The notes under the pieces were generated by a model that worked only from the letters and a program-made list of their open reading frames with translations, was not told the origin of the DNA and made no database searches. From NCBI GenBank assembly GCA_903876735.1, contig CAIRAW010000055.1, forward strand, positions 1-64,000: DNA of 64,000 nt, read 5' to 3'. The DNA comes from an uncultured beta proteobacterium (GTDB taxonomy: Bacteria > Pseudomonadota > Gammaproteobacteria > Burkholderiales > Burkholderiaceae_C). The translations under genes were made by a program, and so were the position numbers. This document shows positions 8,948 to 18,010 of the stretch, one piece after another (positions within the stretch are counted from its first letter, which is position 1; every line of letters begins with the position of its first letter).

Positions 8948-9454
8948 ATGAGCAACCCAAAAGTCGAACTCCACATCGCCAACTACGGCGTCATCACCCT
9001 TGAACTCGATCAGGACAAAGCGCCCAAATCGGTTGCCAACTTTCTGAGCTACGTGAACAAGGGCCATTACAACAACACCATCTTCCACCGTGTCATACCC
9101 GGCTTCATGGTGCAAGGCGGTGGCATGGAACCCGGCATGAAGGAGAAGAGGGGCGACAAGCCCGTCGACAACGAAGCCAACAACGGCCTGAAGAACCTGC
9201 ACTACACGGTGGCCATGGCCCGCACCAGCGACCCGCATTCCGCCACCGCGCAGTTCTTCATCAATACGGCAGACAACGGCTTCCTCAACCACACCGCCAT
9301 TTCGGCGCAGGGCTGGGGTTACGCCGTGTTTGGCAAAGTGGTGTCGGGCAGCGATGTGGTTGACAAGATCGGCGCCGTCAAGACCGCACGCCGTGGCTAC
9401 CACGATGACGTGCCAGTGGCCGATGTGATCATCGAAAAGGCCGTGGCACTCTGA
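8948..9454 (+). CDS. ppiB: Cytoplasmic peptidyl-prolyl cis-trans isomerase (cyclophilin)
   Basis: The 168-residue cyclophilin has no signal peptide: [20 protein letters not shown] leads straight into the fold. Active-site blocks [34 protein letters not shown] and [18 protein letters not shown] are all present. It is about 60 percent identical by eye to the exported paralogue just upstream. The one-base gap to lpxH downstream suggests coupled translation of ppiA-ppiB-lpxH. Confidence 0.95.
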   Translation: MSNPKVELHIANYGVITLELDQDKAPKSVANFLSYVNKGHYNNTIFHRVIPGFMVQGGGMEPGMKEKRGDKPVDNEANNGLKNLHYTVAMARTSDPHSATAQFFINTADNGFLNHTAISAQGWGYAVFGKVVSGSDVVDKIGAVKTARRGYHDDVPVADVIIEKAVAL

Positions 9455-9455
9455 C

Positions 9456-10334
9456 ATGAGCGCCACAGGTGCCGGGATCCCGGCGCAGCACTCTGCGCCG
9501 CCTCCGGCCCTGCTGACAGCGCCGTCCGGCTGGCGCTGCATTGACTTCATCTCCGACCTGCATCTGCAGGCTGGCGATGCCGCCACTTTCGACCTCTGGC
9601 AGAACTACATGCAGCGCACGACGGCCGACGCTGTCTTCATTCTGGGTGATCTGTTCGAAGTCTGGGTCGGTGACGACATTCTCCAGCCCGGGGCGCCTGA
9701 GGGTGCGGCCGATCAGGCGGACCCGGAATCAGGTTTTGAAGCGCGTTGCGCTCAGGTTCTTCAAGCTGCCACCGGGCACGCGTCCATTTTCTTCCTGCAC
9801 GGCAATCGCGATTTCCTGTTGGGAGCAGCCTTTGCAAAATCCTGCGGCATAACGCTGCTGGACGATCCATGCGTGCTCGATTTCGCCGGCCAGCGCTGGC
9901 TGCTCTCGCACGGTGACGCCCTGTGCCTTCAGGACACGGACTACATGCGGTTTCGCGCCCAGGTGCGCAGCGCGCAATGGCAGCGCGATTTTCTGGGCCA
10001 ACCACTGGCACAGCGCCAGGCGCTGGCGCGCGCCATGCGTGAGCAAAGCAAGGCACACCAAAGCGGCGATTTGGCAAATGGCATGACGCTGGCCGACCTC
10101 GACACAGCGGCCAGTTGCGAATGCTTGCGCACGGCTCAAGCCAGCACCCTGATCCATGGCCACACGCATCGGCCGGCGCAGCACGATCTGGCGCCGGGGC
10201 TGCGCCGCATCGTGCTGAGCGACTGGGATGGCCAAGCCACGCCGGTGCGGGCCGAGGTGCTGCGTTTGAGCAGCGGCAATTCAGACCAGGATGCGCGCGT
10301 CCGCGTGCAACGCCTGGCGGCGCAACGCGCTTAA
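9456..10334 (+). CDS. lpxH: UDP-2,3-diacylglucosamine diphosphatase
   Basis: LpxH hydrolyses UDP-2,3-diacylglucosamine to lipid X, a membrane-associated step of lipid A synthesis. Calcineurin-type metal motifs are present in order: SDLHL (33-37), GDLFEVWVGDD (64-74), GNRDF, LSHGD and HGHTHRP. At 292 residues it is longer than the usual 240-260: about 20 extra residues at the N-terminus and a tail after the metal domain. The ATG starts one base after the ppiB stop. Its TAA overlaps the stop of the convergent HD-GYP gene. Confidence 0.94.
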   Translation: MSATGAGIPAQHSAPPPALLTAPSGWRCIDFISDLHLQAGDAATFDLWQNYMQRTTADAVFILGDLFEVWVGDDILQPGAPEGAADQADPESGFEARCAQVLQAATGHASIFFLHGNRDFLLGAAFAKSCGITLLDDPCVLDFAGQRWLLSHGDALCLQDTDYMRFRAQVRSAQWQRDFLGQPLAQRQALARAMREQSKAHQSGDLANGMTLADLDTAASCECLRTAQASTLIHGHTHRPAQHDLAPGLRRIVLSDWDGQATPVRAEVLRLSSGNSDQDARVRVQRLAAQRA

Positions 10335-11938
10335 GCTTTGATCTCGTCGACTTGCCAGGGGGCAACAAACTTGGCCGCATAGCGCTGGTAAACACCCTGC
10401 TGGACAAAAATGTCGAACAGGTCAGGGTCGATGTGGCCGTTGGCCTTGAATTTCTCCATGATGCCAATCGCCTGCGACATTTTCATGCCAGGCTTGTACG
10501 GCCGGTCGGTTGCCATCAGCGCCTCAAAGATGTCGGCAATGCCCATGACGCGCGCCTGTACCGACAACTCCTCACGTTTGAGACCCTTTGGGTAGCCCTT
10601 GCCATCCATGCGCTCGTGGTGTCCACCGGCGAACTCCGGCACGTTCTTGAGATGTTTAGGCCAGGGCAACTGCTCCAGCATCTTGATCGTGGCGACGATG
10701 TGGTGGTTGATGGTCTCGCGTTCGGCCGACGTGAGCGTACCGGCACGAATGCTCAGGTTTTCAAGCTCGTTCGCGTCAAGAAAAGGGGACACAAGGCCAT
10801 CCGGATCGCGCCAGACACGCTGCGTTCCAATCTCGCGCACGCGCTCCAGTGCAGCCTGGCTCATGGTCTCACTGCCGATATTGGTAGCCCGAAGAAAACT
10901 GCGATCAGCATCAATGGCAGCCAGCGCCTCCTGTTGCCCGGCGCTCACTGCCGCTTCCGCCTGCGCGTCGACGCAGGGGCGTAGCGCCAGTTGCTGACGC
11001 AAGGCCAGCAATTCGGCGTCGCGTTTGAGCACTTCAAATCGGGTGTCGATCAGATGCACCCGGTCAAACAGGGTTTGCAGCTTGGTCGCCTTGTCCACCA
11101 CGTGCACCGGCGTCGTGATCTTGCCGCAATCGTGCAGCATGCTGGCGATCTTGAGTTCGTAGCGGTCACGCTCAGTCATGGAAAACGCTGCCAGCGGTCC
11201 GTCGGTCATGGCCGCCGCCGCATCGGCCAGCAGCATGGTCAGTTCCGGCACGCGCTGGCAGTGACCACCGGTGTGCGGAGATTTGTCGTCAATCGCCAGA
11301 TTGATCATGTTGATGAAGGATTCAAACAGTTCTTCAAGCTGCGTCATCAGCAAACGGTTGCTCAGGGCGATGGCGGCCTGCGACGCCAGCGACTCTGCCA
11401 GTTGCTGGTCGGCCGTTGAAAACCGCACAACCTCCTTGCTGCCGGGCTGCTGCGCGTTGATAAGTTGCAGCACGCCGATCACGTCGCCCTCATGGCTCTT
11501 CATCGGAACGGCCAGAAAGGACTGCGAGCGATAACCGGTGCGCTCGTCAAAGTGCCGTGTACCGGAAAAATCGAAATTGGGCTCGTTGTAAGCGTCAACG
11601 ATATTGACCGTTTCAACGTGAATGGCCGCGTAGGCGGCCACCAGCGAATCGTTGGGCGCCCCGTTCGCATCCCGTAGCGGCAGATCCGGAAAATTGATCG
11701 GGCTGCCGGAGGTTCCGCCCATGGCAATGTGCAGCGAGTCGGTGCGCAGCATTTCAAAGCGCAGCGTCTGGCCGTCTTCGAGCATTCGGTACAGCGTGCC
11801 GCCATCGGCATTCGTGATGGCCTTTGCCGCCAGCAGGATGCCTTCGAGCAAGCGCGTGATGTCGCGCTCCCGGGACAGGGATGTACCGATGTCATTGAGT
11901 TGCTCAAGGCGTTTGAGCAGATCGTCAGAAGACTCCAT
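10331..11938 (-). CDS. GAF/HD-GYP domain protein, likely cyclic-di-GMP phosphodiesterase
   Basis: An N-terminal GAF sensor domain (about 27-195) is followed by an HD-GYP domain. The HD pair is in MLHDCGKITTP (H269, D270) and the second signature HHERMDGKGYP is at 440-450. HD-GYP proteins normally hydrolyse c-di-GMP to GMP and so favour motility over biofilm. An insertion of about 90-100 residues (roughly 305-395) separates the two halves, which are close together in the textbook domain. The start was chosen at the ATG seven bases after GGAGG; earlier in-frame ATG codons lack a binding site. The protein has no membrane segment or signal peptide. Confidence 0.9.
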   Translation of the reverse strand: MESSDDLLKRLEQLNDIGTSLSRERDITRLLEGILLAAKAITNADGGTLYRMLEDGQTLRFEMLRTDSLHIAMGGTSGSPINFPDLPLRDANGAPNDSLVAAYAAIHVETVNIVDAYNEPNFDFSGTRHFDERTGYRSQSFLAVPMKSHEGDVIGVLQLINAQQPGSKEVVRFSTADQQLAESLASQAAIALSNRLLMTQLEELFESFINMINLAIDDKSPHTGGHCQRVPELTMLLADAAAAMTDGPLAAFSMTERDRYELKIASMLHDCGKITTPVHVVDKATKLQTLFDRVHLIDTRFEVLKRDAELLALRQQLALRPCVDAQAEAAVSAGQQEALAAIDADRSFLRATNIGSETMSQAALERVREIGTQRVWRDPDGLVSPFLDANELENLSIRAGTLTSAERETINHHIVATIKMLEQLPWPKHLKNVPEFAGGHHERMDGKGYPKGLKREELSVQARVMGIADIFEALMATDRPYKPGMKMSQAIGIMEKFKANGHIDPDLFDIFVQQGVYQRYAAKFVAPWQVDEIKA

Positions 11939-12015
11939 TGGCACCTCCATTATTTTAAGCACAGATGTGGACAAGACAGGCTTCAAGCGCTGTCCCCAAC
12001 GGATCAGTTTTGCAA

Positions 12016-14754
12016 TTATGGCTTCAACAAGACCTTCATCACATTTTGCAGGCGACGCGCAGCGGCCGCGTCAAACGCAGCGCCCAGAACGCTGGCAGCG
12101 TCCTGACCCCAGGTCTGAGCGGGCGCCGGATCGTTGCGTCGCGTCAGCAATTGCAACTGCAATGCGCGCCGCGCATTCAGGTGTTCGGCCGGCGTCGGCA
12201 GTTCCGAAGCCATCTCCAGACGCAACAGGGCAATGGCGGCATCGCCAGCGGGCGCTTGCGACACCGCTTTGACCCAGGCGCTGCGGCCGGTCGGGCTGAC
12301 TCGACTGCCCAAGTCCTGCACCGATGGCACCTGGGCGCCATCGCGCTGCTCCCACGCCGTCAGCAATTGGGTCAAGGCCTCACCATGGGCCTGAGCCGCG
12401 AGCTTCTTCAAGGCAAATTGCGCATGCTCGACGGCTTCGCGCTGGGCGCGAAACGCGGTATCACCCAAACGCGGCGCTTCCTGCCAGCCGCCCGGGGCGC
12501 CATCACGGCGCGGCGCCCGATCATCCGGGCGCGCGGCGAACTTGTCATCGCGCGGACCACGCGGCCGGTCTCTTGAACTGTCCCGACCTGCGTCCTTGCG
12601 GTCACCAAATTTGGCGCCACGGCCGGGCGGCGCGGGCTCTGTCTTCTTCATGCCCGGTCGGTCATCGCCGCGCACCGCGATCACGGGCTTGGGCGCGGGC
12701 TTTGGCGCTGCCACAGGCTCCACGGGGGCCTGTTCGTCAGGTGCCACATCGACATCGCCTGAATCTGCAGCTTGGGGGCTTGGCGCCGCATCCTGCCCGG
12801 ATTCAACGGCGGCAACCACGGTGCCGAGTTCGGTCGCAGCGACCGCAACGGCGGCCTGGGCCTGGGCCTGGCCGCGCAAGGCCGCATCCAGGGCATTCAT
12901 CGCACTGCGAATGCGTTGCGCGTCTCCCGCCTGATTGGCAGCTTCCAAGGCCTTTGCCGCATCGAGCACCAGGCGATCACGCTCACCCAGCGCAGCGTCG
13001 GCCTTCTGGCGTTCGGCCGTCTTGCGGTTGAAGGCGTCGTCAATCGGCTTGCGAAAAGCGTCCCACAGTTTCTGTTCATGGCGACGCTCCATTGGCACTC
13101 GATGGGCCTCGGCCTGCCAACGCTGCTGCAGCGCCTTGACCGCGTCAATGCGCAACTCGGGCGCGTCACCCAACACCCGTGCCTCGTCAATCATGGCGTG
13201 GCGCAGCGCCAAACTGTTCTTTTGCATGGCCTCCAGCGGTGCCGCTGCGCCATTGATAGCGGCTTTCCAGAGCGGCTGCAACTCGGCAAACATCTTTTCG
13301 CCCACATGCCCGCCGTCACGCCAGCGGTCGCCGAACTGATGCAGGACCCGGTTGAAGCCCTTCCAGTCGTCGTCGCGCGCTGTCATGTTGTCAGCCGCCC
13401 AGGCGTTGACTTCCTCGATCAGCGCCATCCGCTGGGCCCGGTGTTCGGCCGACTCGGCCTTGACTTTTTCGAGCCAGGCTTCCACCACCTTATGTGCCTC
13501 ATTGCAGGCATCGTCAAAGCGCTTCCATAAACCGTGGTTGGGCACGCCGCCCTGGTCGGTCTGCTTCCACTGCTCACGCAAAGCGCGCAGGCTTTCCTGC
13601 ATCTTGCGCCCGCCGATGGCCTGCCCTTCTGGCCGGTTCAGCAAGGCTTCGGCCTTGGCCATCAACTCTTCACGCAGTTGATCGGCACGCCAACGCTGCC
13701 AGCCCTCGAGTTCACCTGCGGCAGCCAGCGCAGCATGGGCTTGGTTCTCCAGTTTGTCATCAATGATCTTGCCGAATTCCTTGAGCGCGTTGCGCAAGGC
13801 GGCGGCGGCACCGGCGCTGGCCTTGCCGTGCCCTTCGGCAACTTCCTGCTCCAGTTTGTGCAGCGCCTCGGTTACAACCGCCAGGGCCCGCGCCTTGACT
13901 TCGGGGTCGATCGCGGGACGTTTGGGCCGTGGCGCTGCCTCCAAGGGAACGCCGCGTGCCGCGCGCAACTCATCCGCCCACACCAGCACCGGCGGCAGGG
14001 GCGCCGCCGTGTCAGTGGCGGCTGCCAGGGCCAGCGCCAAAGCGGCCCGGAAAGCCTCCCAGACCACCAGCAACTGACCGCGCGAGGCGTCTAGCAGGGT
14101 TGGAAACTTGGCCTCGACACTAAGCCAATTGGCATCGTTCAACAAGGAACTGGCCTGTTCCTGCCAGTGCTCCACATCGGCGCGCAAGGCATCGACCAGG
14201 CCCTGGGCATCGTGCCACGATTTGGTGGACAACACCTCAATCCGCTGCGCCAGCAGCACCGCCGCTTCACGCTGCACCTGCACCCGGTGCTGCAAATCTT
14301 CAATCACCTTCACCCGGTCACCGAGTTGGCTCTTGAGTGTCGACAGCGGCTCCTTGCTCAGGGGTGCGCCAGCGCGGGCGGCGTCCCGCTGCCAGGCCAT
14401 TGCATCCGCAATATTGAGCTTGGGCACCGACAGCAGGGCCTGCGCCTTCTCGGCCCACTCCTGTGCAATCGATTCCTGTCCCTTGCTGCGTTTGATTTCA
14501 TCGAGTTTCTCACGCAGCAGCTTCGCAGCACCCTTGTCCTTGCCACTGAGTTCCTTGAACACGGCCTGCATTTGATCGGCACTGGGGGCACTGACCAGCC
14601 AGTCCCGAATTCGCGCCGTTCGCTCACTTGAAGTGTGCGCAGAAAACGCCCCACCGGTCAGCGCGTCCAATGGATGGGCTTCATTTGTCTTGGCTGGAGT
14701 TTGTATCACTTCGGGGGCTGGGGCAGTTTTGTTGAGGGCAGAGAAAGGAAACAT
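12016..14754 (-). CDS. DUF349 domain protein
   Basis: The protein (912 residues from the chosen ATG, MFPFSALNKT) contains several DUF349 units, recognisable by repeats such as WRADQLREELMAKAEALL and LWKRFDDACNEAHKVVEAWLEKVKAE. These are helical, rich in Trp, Arg and Glu, and often coiled-coil. Around residues 670-770 is a low-complexity linker rich in Pro, Asp, Arg and Gly, resembling disordered RG-type RNA-contact regions. It is followed by a conserved alpha-helical C-terminus. No catalytic motif is seen, and the cellular role of DUF349 proteins is not established. A plausible promoter (TTGCCG, 18 bases, GAAAAT) lies on the minus strand between about 14795 and 14840. Confidence 0.85.
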   Translation of the reverse strand: MFPFSALNKTAPAPEVIQTPAKTNEAHPLDALTGGAFSAHTSSERTARIRDWLVSAPSADQMQAVFKELSGKDKGAAKLLREKLDEIKRSKGQESIAQEWAEKAQALLSVPKLNIADAMAWQRDAARAGAPLSKEPLSTLKSQLGDRVKVIEDLQHRVQVQREAAVLLAQRIEVLSTKSWHDAQGLVDALRADVEHWQEQASSLLNDANWLSVEAKFPTLLDASRGQLLVVWEAFRAALALALAAATDTAAPLPPVLVWADELRAARGVPLEAAPRPKRPAIDPEVKARALAVVTEALHKLEQEVAEGHGKASAGAAAALRNALKEFGKIIDDKLENQAHAALAAAGELEGWQRWRADQLREELMAKAEALLNRPEGQAIGGRKMQESLRALREQWKQTDQGGVPNHGLWKRFDDACNEAHKVVEAWLEKVKAESAEHRAQRMALIEEVNAWAADNMTARDDDWKGFNRVLHQFGDRWRDGGHVGEKMFAELQPLWKAAINGAAAPLEAMQKNSLALRHAMIDEARVLGDAPELRIDAVKALQQRWQAEAHRVPMERRHEQKLWDAFRKPIDDAFNRKTAERQKADAALGERDRLVLDAAKALEAANQAGDAQRIRSAMNALDAALRGQAQAQAAVAVAATELGTVVAAVESGQDAAPSPQAADSGDVDVAPDEQAPVEPVAAPKPAPKPVIAVRGDDRPGMKKTEPAPPGRGAKFGDRKDAGRDSSRDRPRGPRDDKFAARPDDRAPRRDGAPGGWQEAPRLGDTAFRAQREAVEHAQFALKKLAAQAHGEALTQLLTAWEQRDGAQVPSVQDLGSRVSPTGRSAWVKAVSQAPAGDAAIALLRLEMASELPTPAEHLNARRALQLQLLTRRNDPAPAQTWGQDAASVLGAAFDAAAARRLQNVMKVLLKP

Positions 14755-14852
14755 GGATCGCACAAACAAGGAGAAGGATCCCGACCGGTGAGCGATCAGG
14801 GTTGAGGCGCTATTTTCGCCGCAATTTTCCCGATCCGGCAACAAAATGACGA

Positions 14853-15060
14853 AAGCCCGGTCGGGTTGGCTCAACGCCAGTCCGCCGGGCTTGACAGCTG
14901 ACACAAGGTCCATGCTGTCAGGGCTCGCGCAGTGGGAGGGTAAAGTCCCATTGCGCTGGGTGGCAATAGATTGCCACCACTGACTACCGGGGCCGCTTCA
15001 TCGCTGCTACCCTGAGGTAGGGACTTGCTACTGCCGGCAGTTAACCTGTCGTGCGACAGG
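14853..15060. other. Hairpin-rich intergenic region, candidate structured RNA
   Basis: Six stems follow one another: AAGCCCGG/CCGGGCTT (14853-14860, 14885-14892); TGACAGC/GCTGTCA (14892-14898, 14914-14920); an 11-pair stem with one G-T (14927-14937, 14946-14956); GGTGGCAA/TTGCCACC with a four-base loop (14959-14966, 14971-14978); CTACC/GGTAG (15007-15011, 15016-15020); and CCTGTCG/CGACAGG (15045-15051, 15054-15060). On the minus strand the first stem is followed by a T-rich stretch and could be a terminator. It does not match any RNA family I recognise; 6S, tmRNA, SRP and FMN or c-di-GMP riboswitch signatures were looked for and not seen. Confidence 0.5.
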
Positions 15061-15070
15061 AGCTTGAAGT

Positions 15071-15184
15071 ATGGCGACGATGCATGAAAAGCCCAAATCC
15101 ACTTACGGAATAAGAAATCGGTTTGATATGGTTGACTTGGTATATACTCGGCACCTAGAATCCGCCCATCCCAGCCAAGTCTAG
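15071..15184 (+). CDS. Possible 37-residue small protein
   Basis: An ATG with AGGAG placed eight bases before it opens a 37-codon frame starting MATMHEKPKSTYG and ending in SAHPSQV before TAG. The Shine-Dalgarno site is good, but codon use (AGA, ATA, CTA, GTA, GGA) is unlike the neighbouring genes, so it may be foreign, lowly expressed or not a gene. The AGG of the binding site lies in the 3' arm of a 7-bp hairpin (15045-15060), which could mask it. No homologue is recognised. It has no membrane segment. Confidence 0.35.
   Translation: MATMHEKPKSTYGIRNRFDMVDLVYTRHLESAHPSQV
15138..15148 (+). promoter_or_regulatory. Candidate extended -10 promoter
   Basis: TGGTATATA (15138-15146) fits an extended -10 (TGn plus TATATA), about 200 bases before the lytic transglycosylase gene. 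No strong -35 is seen. It overlaps the possible small ORF, so at most one of the two readings is likely to be right. Confidence 0.3.
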
Positions 15185-15347
15185 GGATAACCCCAATCCG
15201 CTGCCGAACCCGGCATATTCAAGTCTCTGCCAAACACCGATAGATAACGCAGGATATTGATAGCGTACCAACCCAAACGAGGTGCCAACCCTGTTGCCGC
15301 ACTGCATGCAGTGCACCACAGAAGCCCGCGCGAACGAAGGAAGAGCT

Positions 15348-16160
15348 ATGACAGCGTCAAAAAAAATCACCCTGGGTCTGCGAACTTTCGCGACTGACAT
15401 TGCCCAGGGCTTCTTTGAAATTACACACAACGGTTTTGCCCTGGTCGGGCTAGCCGTCATCTTTGCCATCATTGCCCTGACGGCTCGCCCCGAGTTGCGT
15501 CAGGTTGGCGAGATCCGCCTGTTCAGCTGGCTGCAAACGCGCCAGATCGCCGTAACCGGATCCGCAAGCGAAATCGACGCGGTTGACCGGGCCACGGCCA
15601 GCAACCCGCAGGACTTGCCGAAACAGCAGGCGGCAATCGCCTACTGGCTCAGCAAGAAGTACCGGGTCGCACCGGAACCGCTGAGCGCCCTGGTAACAGA
15701 AGCCTATGAAATCGGCAGCCACACCAAGCTCGACCCGACGCTGATCCTGGCCGTCATGGCGATCGAATCGGGCTTCAACCCATTTGCCCAGAGCGCGGTC
15801 GGCGCACAAGGGCTGATGCAGGTCATGACCCGGGTGCACAGCGACAAGTACGAAGACTTCGGTGGCAAACTGGCCGCCTTTGATCCCTTGACCAACCTGC
15901 GCGTCGGCGCCAAGGTGCTGCAGGAATGCATCAGCCGCGCCGGCTCGCTTGAGGGCGGCCTGCGTTCCTACGTGGGTGCCGCCCACATTGAGGACGATGG
16001 CGGCTACGCCGGCAAGGTCATGGCCGAACATGCCCGCTTGCAATTGGTAGCCAAGGGTCGAGCAGTGCCCTTGACCGCAAACCAGACCGTGGGAACGCCA
16101 GCCGCCCCAGGCCGCCAGGATCACAGCCCTGATAAAGTGGCACTCCTTTCGCCACTCTGA
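15348..16160 (+). CDS. Lytic transglycosylase, SLT domain, membrane-anchored
   Basis: A cytoplasmic lead of about 28 residues precedes a single transmembrane segment (GFALVGLAVIFAIIALTA, about 29-46) that anchors the protein in the inner membrane. The SLT domain follows. The catalytic glutamate is E140 in LAVMAIESGFNPFAQS, followed by GAQGLMQVM, the standard fold marker. It would cleave peptidoglycan glycan strands to 1,6-anhydro ends in wall remodelling. The start lies five bases after GGAAG. About 25 residues past the core are low in conservation. The exact MltX class cannot be fixed by eye. Confidence 0.9.
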   Translation: MTASKKITLGLRTFATDIAQGFFEITHNGFALVGLAVIFAIIALTARPELRQVGEIRLFSWLQTRQIAVTGSASEIDAVDRATASNPQDLPKQQAAIAYWLSKKYRVAPEPLSALVTEAYEIGSHTKLDPTLILAVMAIESGFNPFAQSAVGAQGLMQVMTRVHSDKYEDFGGKLAAFDPLTNLRVGAKVLQECISRAGSLEGGLRSYVGAAHIEDDGGYAGKVMAEHARLQLVAKGRAVPLTANQTVGTPAAPGRQDHSPDKVALLSPL

Positions 16161-16202
16161 TCCTTTTACTGCCCCGCAGGCGCCAAGCCTCTGACCACAA
16201 CC

Positions 16203-17447
16203 ATGTACAACCGCAACATCCTTATCGAGCAAACCGATCCTGAACTATTTGCCGCCATTCAATCCGAAAACGCGCGCCAGGAACACCACATCGAACTAAT
16301 CGCCAGCGAAAACTACGCCTCGCCCGCTGTCATGGCGGCCCAGGGCACGCAGCTCACCAACAAATATGCCGAAGGCTATCCCGGTAAACGCTATTACGGC
16401 GGCTGCGAATACGTCGACATTGCGGAACAGCTCGCGATTGACCGCGTCAAACAGATTTTTGGCGCTGATGCCGCCAACGTGCAGCCGCATTGCGGCGCCT
16501 CGGCCAATGAGGCGGTTTTCCTGGCTTTTCTCAAGCCCGGCGACACCATCATGGGCATGAGCCTGGCCGAAGGCGGTCACCTGACCCATGGCATGGCACT
16601 CAACATGAGCGGCAAATGGTTCAACGTCGTCTCCTACGGCCTGAACGCCAAGGAAGAAATCGACTACGACGCGATGGAGCGCAAGGCGCATGAGAGCAAG
16701 CCCAAGCTGATCATCGCCGGCGCCTCGGCCTACAGCCTGCGCATCGACTTTGAACGTTTTGCCAAAGTGGCGAAAGATGTCGGCGCCATCTTCATGGTCG
16801 ACATGGCGCATTACGCCGGCCTGATCGCCGCCGGGGTCTATCCGAACCCCGTACCCCATGCCGACGTCGTCACCTCGACCACCCACAAAAGCCTGCGCGG
16901 CCCGCGTGGCGGCATCATCCTGATGAAGGCGCAACATGAGAAAGCCATCAACAGCGCCATCTTCCCCGGTCTGCAGGGTGGCCCGCTGATGCATGTGATC
17001 GCGGCCAAAGCGGTTGCTTTCAAGGAAGCACTGGCACCGGAATTCAAAATCTACCAGCAACAGGTTCTCACCAACGCCCGTATCGTCGCTGAAACGCTGA
17101 CCCAGCGCGGCCTGCGCATCGTCAGTGGCCGCACCGAGAGCCATGTCATGCTGGTCGACCTGCGCGCCAAGGGCATCACCGGCAAGGAAGCCGAAGCGGT
17201 TCTGGGCAGCGCCCACATGACGATCAACAAAAACGCCATCCCGAACGACCCGGAAAAACCGATGGTCACCAGTGGCGTGCGCATCGGCACACCGGCGCTG
17301 ACAACGCGCGGCTTCAAGGACGAAGAGGCACGCCTGACCGCCAATCTGGTTGCCGACGTGCTGGACAATCCAAGAGACGCGGCCAACATCGAGGCGGTGC
17401 GCGCCAAAGTAAATGCCCTGACGGCACGCTTCCCGGTTTACAAGTAA
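16203..17447 (+). CDS. glyA: Serine hydroxymethyltransferase
   Basis: This PLP enzyme interconverts serine and glycine with tetrahydrofolate and is the main source of one-carbon units. The 414-residue protein is full length. It has the cofactor lysine in [16 protein letters not shown], the [13 protein letters not shown] block and the N-terminal [20 protein letters not shown]. NrdR follows ten bases later, a linkage seen across betaproteobacteria. A weak hairpin AGTGGC/GCCACT (16136-16156) before it may end the upstream transcript. Confidence 0.98.
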   Translation: MYNRNILIEQTDPELFAAIQSENARQEHHIELIASENYASPAVMAAQGTQLTNKYAEGYPGKRYYGGCEYVDIAEQLAIDRVKQIFGADAANVQPHCGASANEAVFLAFLKPGDTIMGMSLAEGGHLTHGMALNMSGKWFNVVSYGLNAKEEIDYDAMERKAHESKPKLIIAGASAYSLRIDFERFAKVAKDVGAIFMVDMAHYAGLIAAGVYPNPVPHADVVTSTTHKSLRGPRGGIILMKAQHEKAINSAIFPGLQGGPLMHVIAAKAVAFKEALAPEFKIYQQQVLTNARIVAETLTQRGLRIVSGRTESHVMLVDLRAKGITGKEAEAVLGSAHMTINKNAIPNDPEKPMVTSGVRIGTPALTTRGFKDEEARLTANLVADVLDNPRDAANIEAVRAKVNALTARFPVYK

Positions 17448-17457
17448 GCCAGAAGCC

Positions 17458-17907
17458 ATGAAATGCCCCTTCTGCAGTCACTCCGACACCCAGGTGATGG
17501 AGACCCGGGTTGCCGAAGACGGTGATTTCATCCGGCGCCGGCGCCAATGCGCGTCATGTGAAAAGCGCTTTACCACTTACGAACGCCCCGACGTCACGTT
17601 TCCGGCCATCGTCAAAAAAGATGGTCGGCGCATCGAGTACGAGCGCGCCAAGCTCCTGGCCTCGATGAATCTGGCGCTGCGCAAGCGCCCGGTCAGCACC
17701 GAACAGGTGGATGGCGCCGTTGAGCGCATCGAAGAGAAATTACTCAATCTGGGGTTGCGCGAAATCGCCTCGACGCGCATTGGCGAGTTGGTGATGCGTG
17801 AGCTGAAGAAACTCGACAAAGTAGCCTATGTGCGCTTTGCCAGCGTCTATCGCAGCTTTGAAGACATCGACGAGTTCAAGACCCTGGTCGATGAGGTACG
17901 CCGCTAG
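17458..17907 (+). CDS. nrdR: Transcriptional repressor NrdR
   Basis: NrdR represses ribonucleotide reductase genes in response to nucleotide state. The zinc ribbon uses C3, C6, C31 and C34 (MKCPFC and CASCEKRF). An ATP-cone domain follows (about 46-136), with [18 protein letters not shown] and [19 protein letters not shown]. The 149 residues are exactly family length. It is probably co-transcribed with glyA. Confidence 0.97.
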   Translation: MKCPFCSHSDTQVMETRVAEDGDFIRRRRQCASCEKRFTTYERPDVTFPAIVKKDGRRIEYERAKLLASMNLALRKRPVSTEQVDGAVERIEEKLLNLGLREIASTRIGELVMRELKKLDKVAYVRFASVYRSFEDIDEFKTLVDEVRR

Positions 17908-18010
17908 AAAACCAGCGCACTCTTAAGACTGCGATTGGCCCGTTCGGGGGATGTGCAAGACCCGATCGCTGCCTTACCATGCCTCGCATTGCTTCCAACA
18001 AAGGGACGCC

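Noticed and set aside
14853..15060. Match to 6S RNA, tmRNA or SRP RNA
   Set aside because: The order of stems and absence of known conserved loops do not fit these families; left as an unassigned structured region.
15155..15472. 105-codon minus-strand frame across the start of the transglycosylase gene
   Set aside because: It overlaps the start of a clear gene, has no domain, and no binding site precedes it.
16296..17459. 387-codon frame opposite glyA
   Set aside because: GlyA is fully conserved on the plus strand; the antisense translation has no domain and is an artefact of codon bias.
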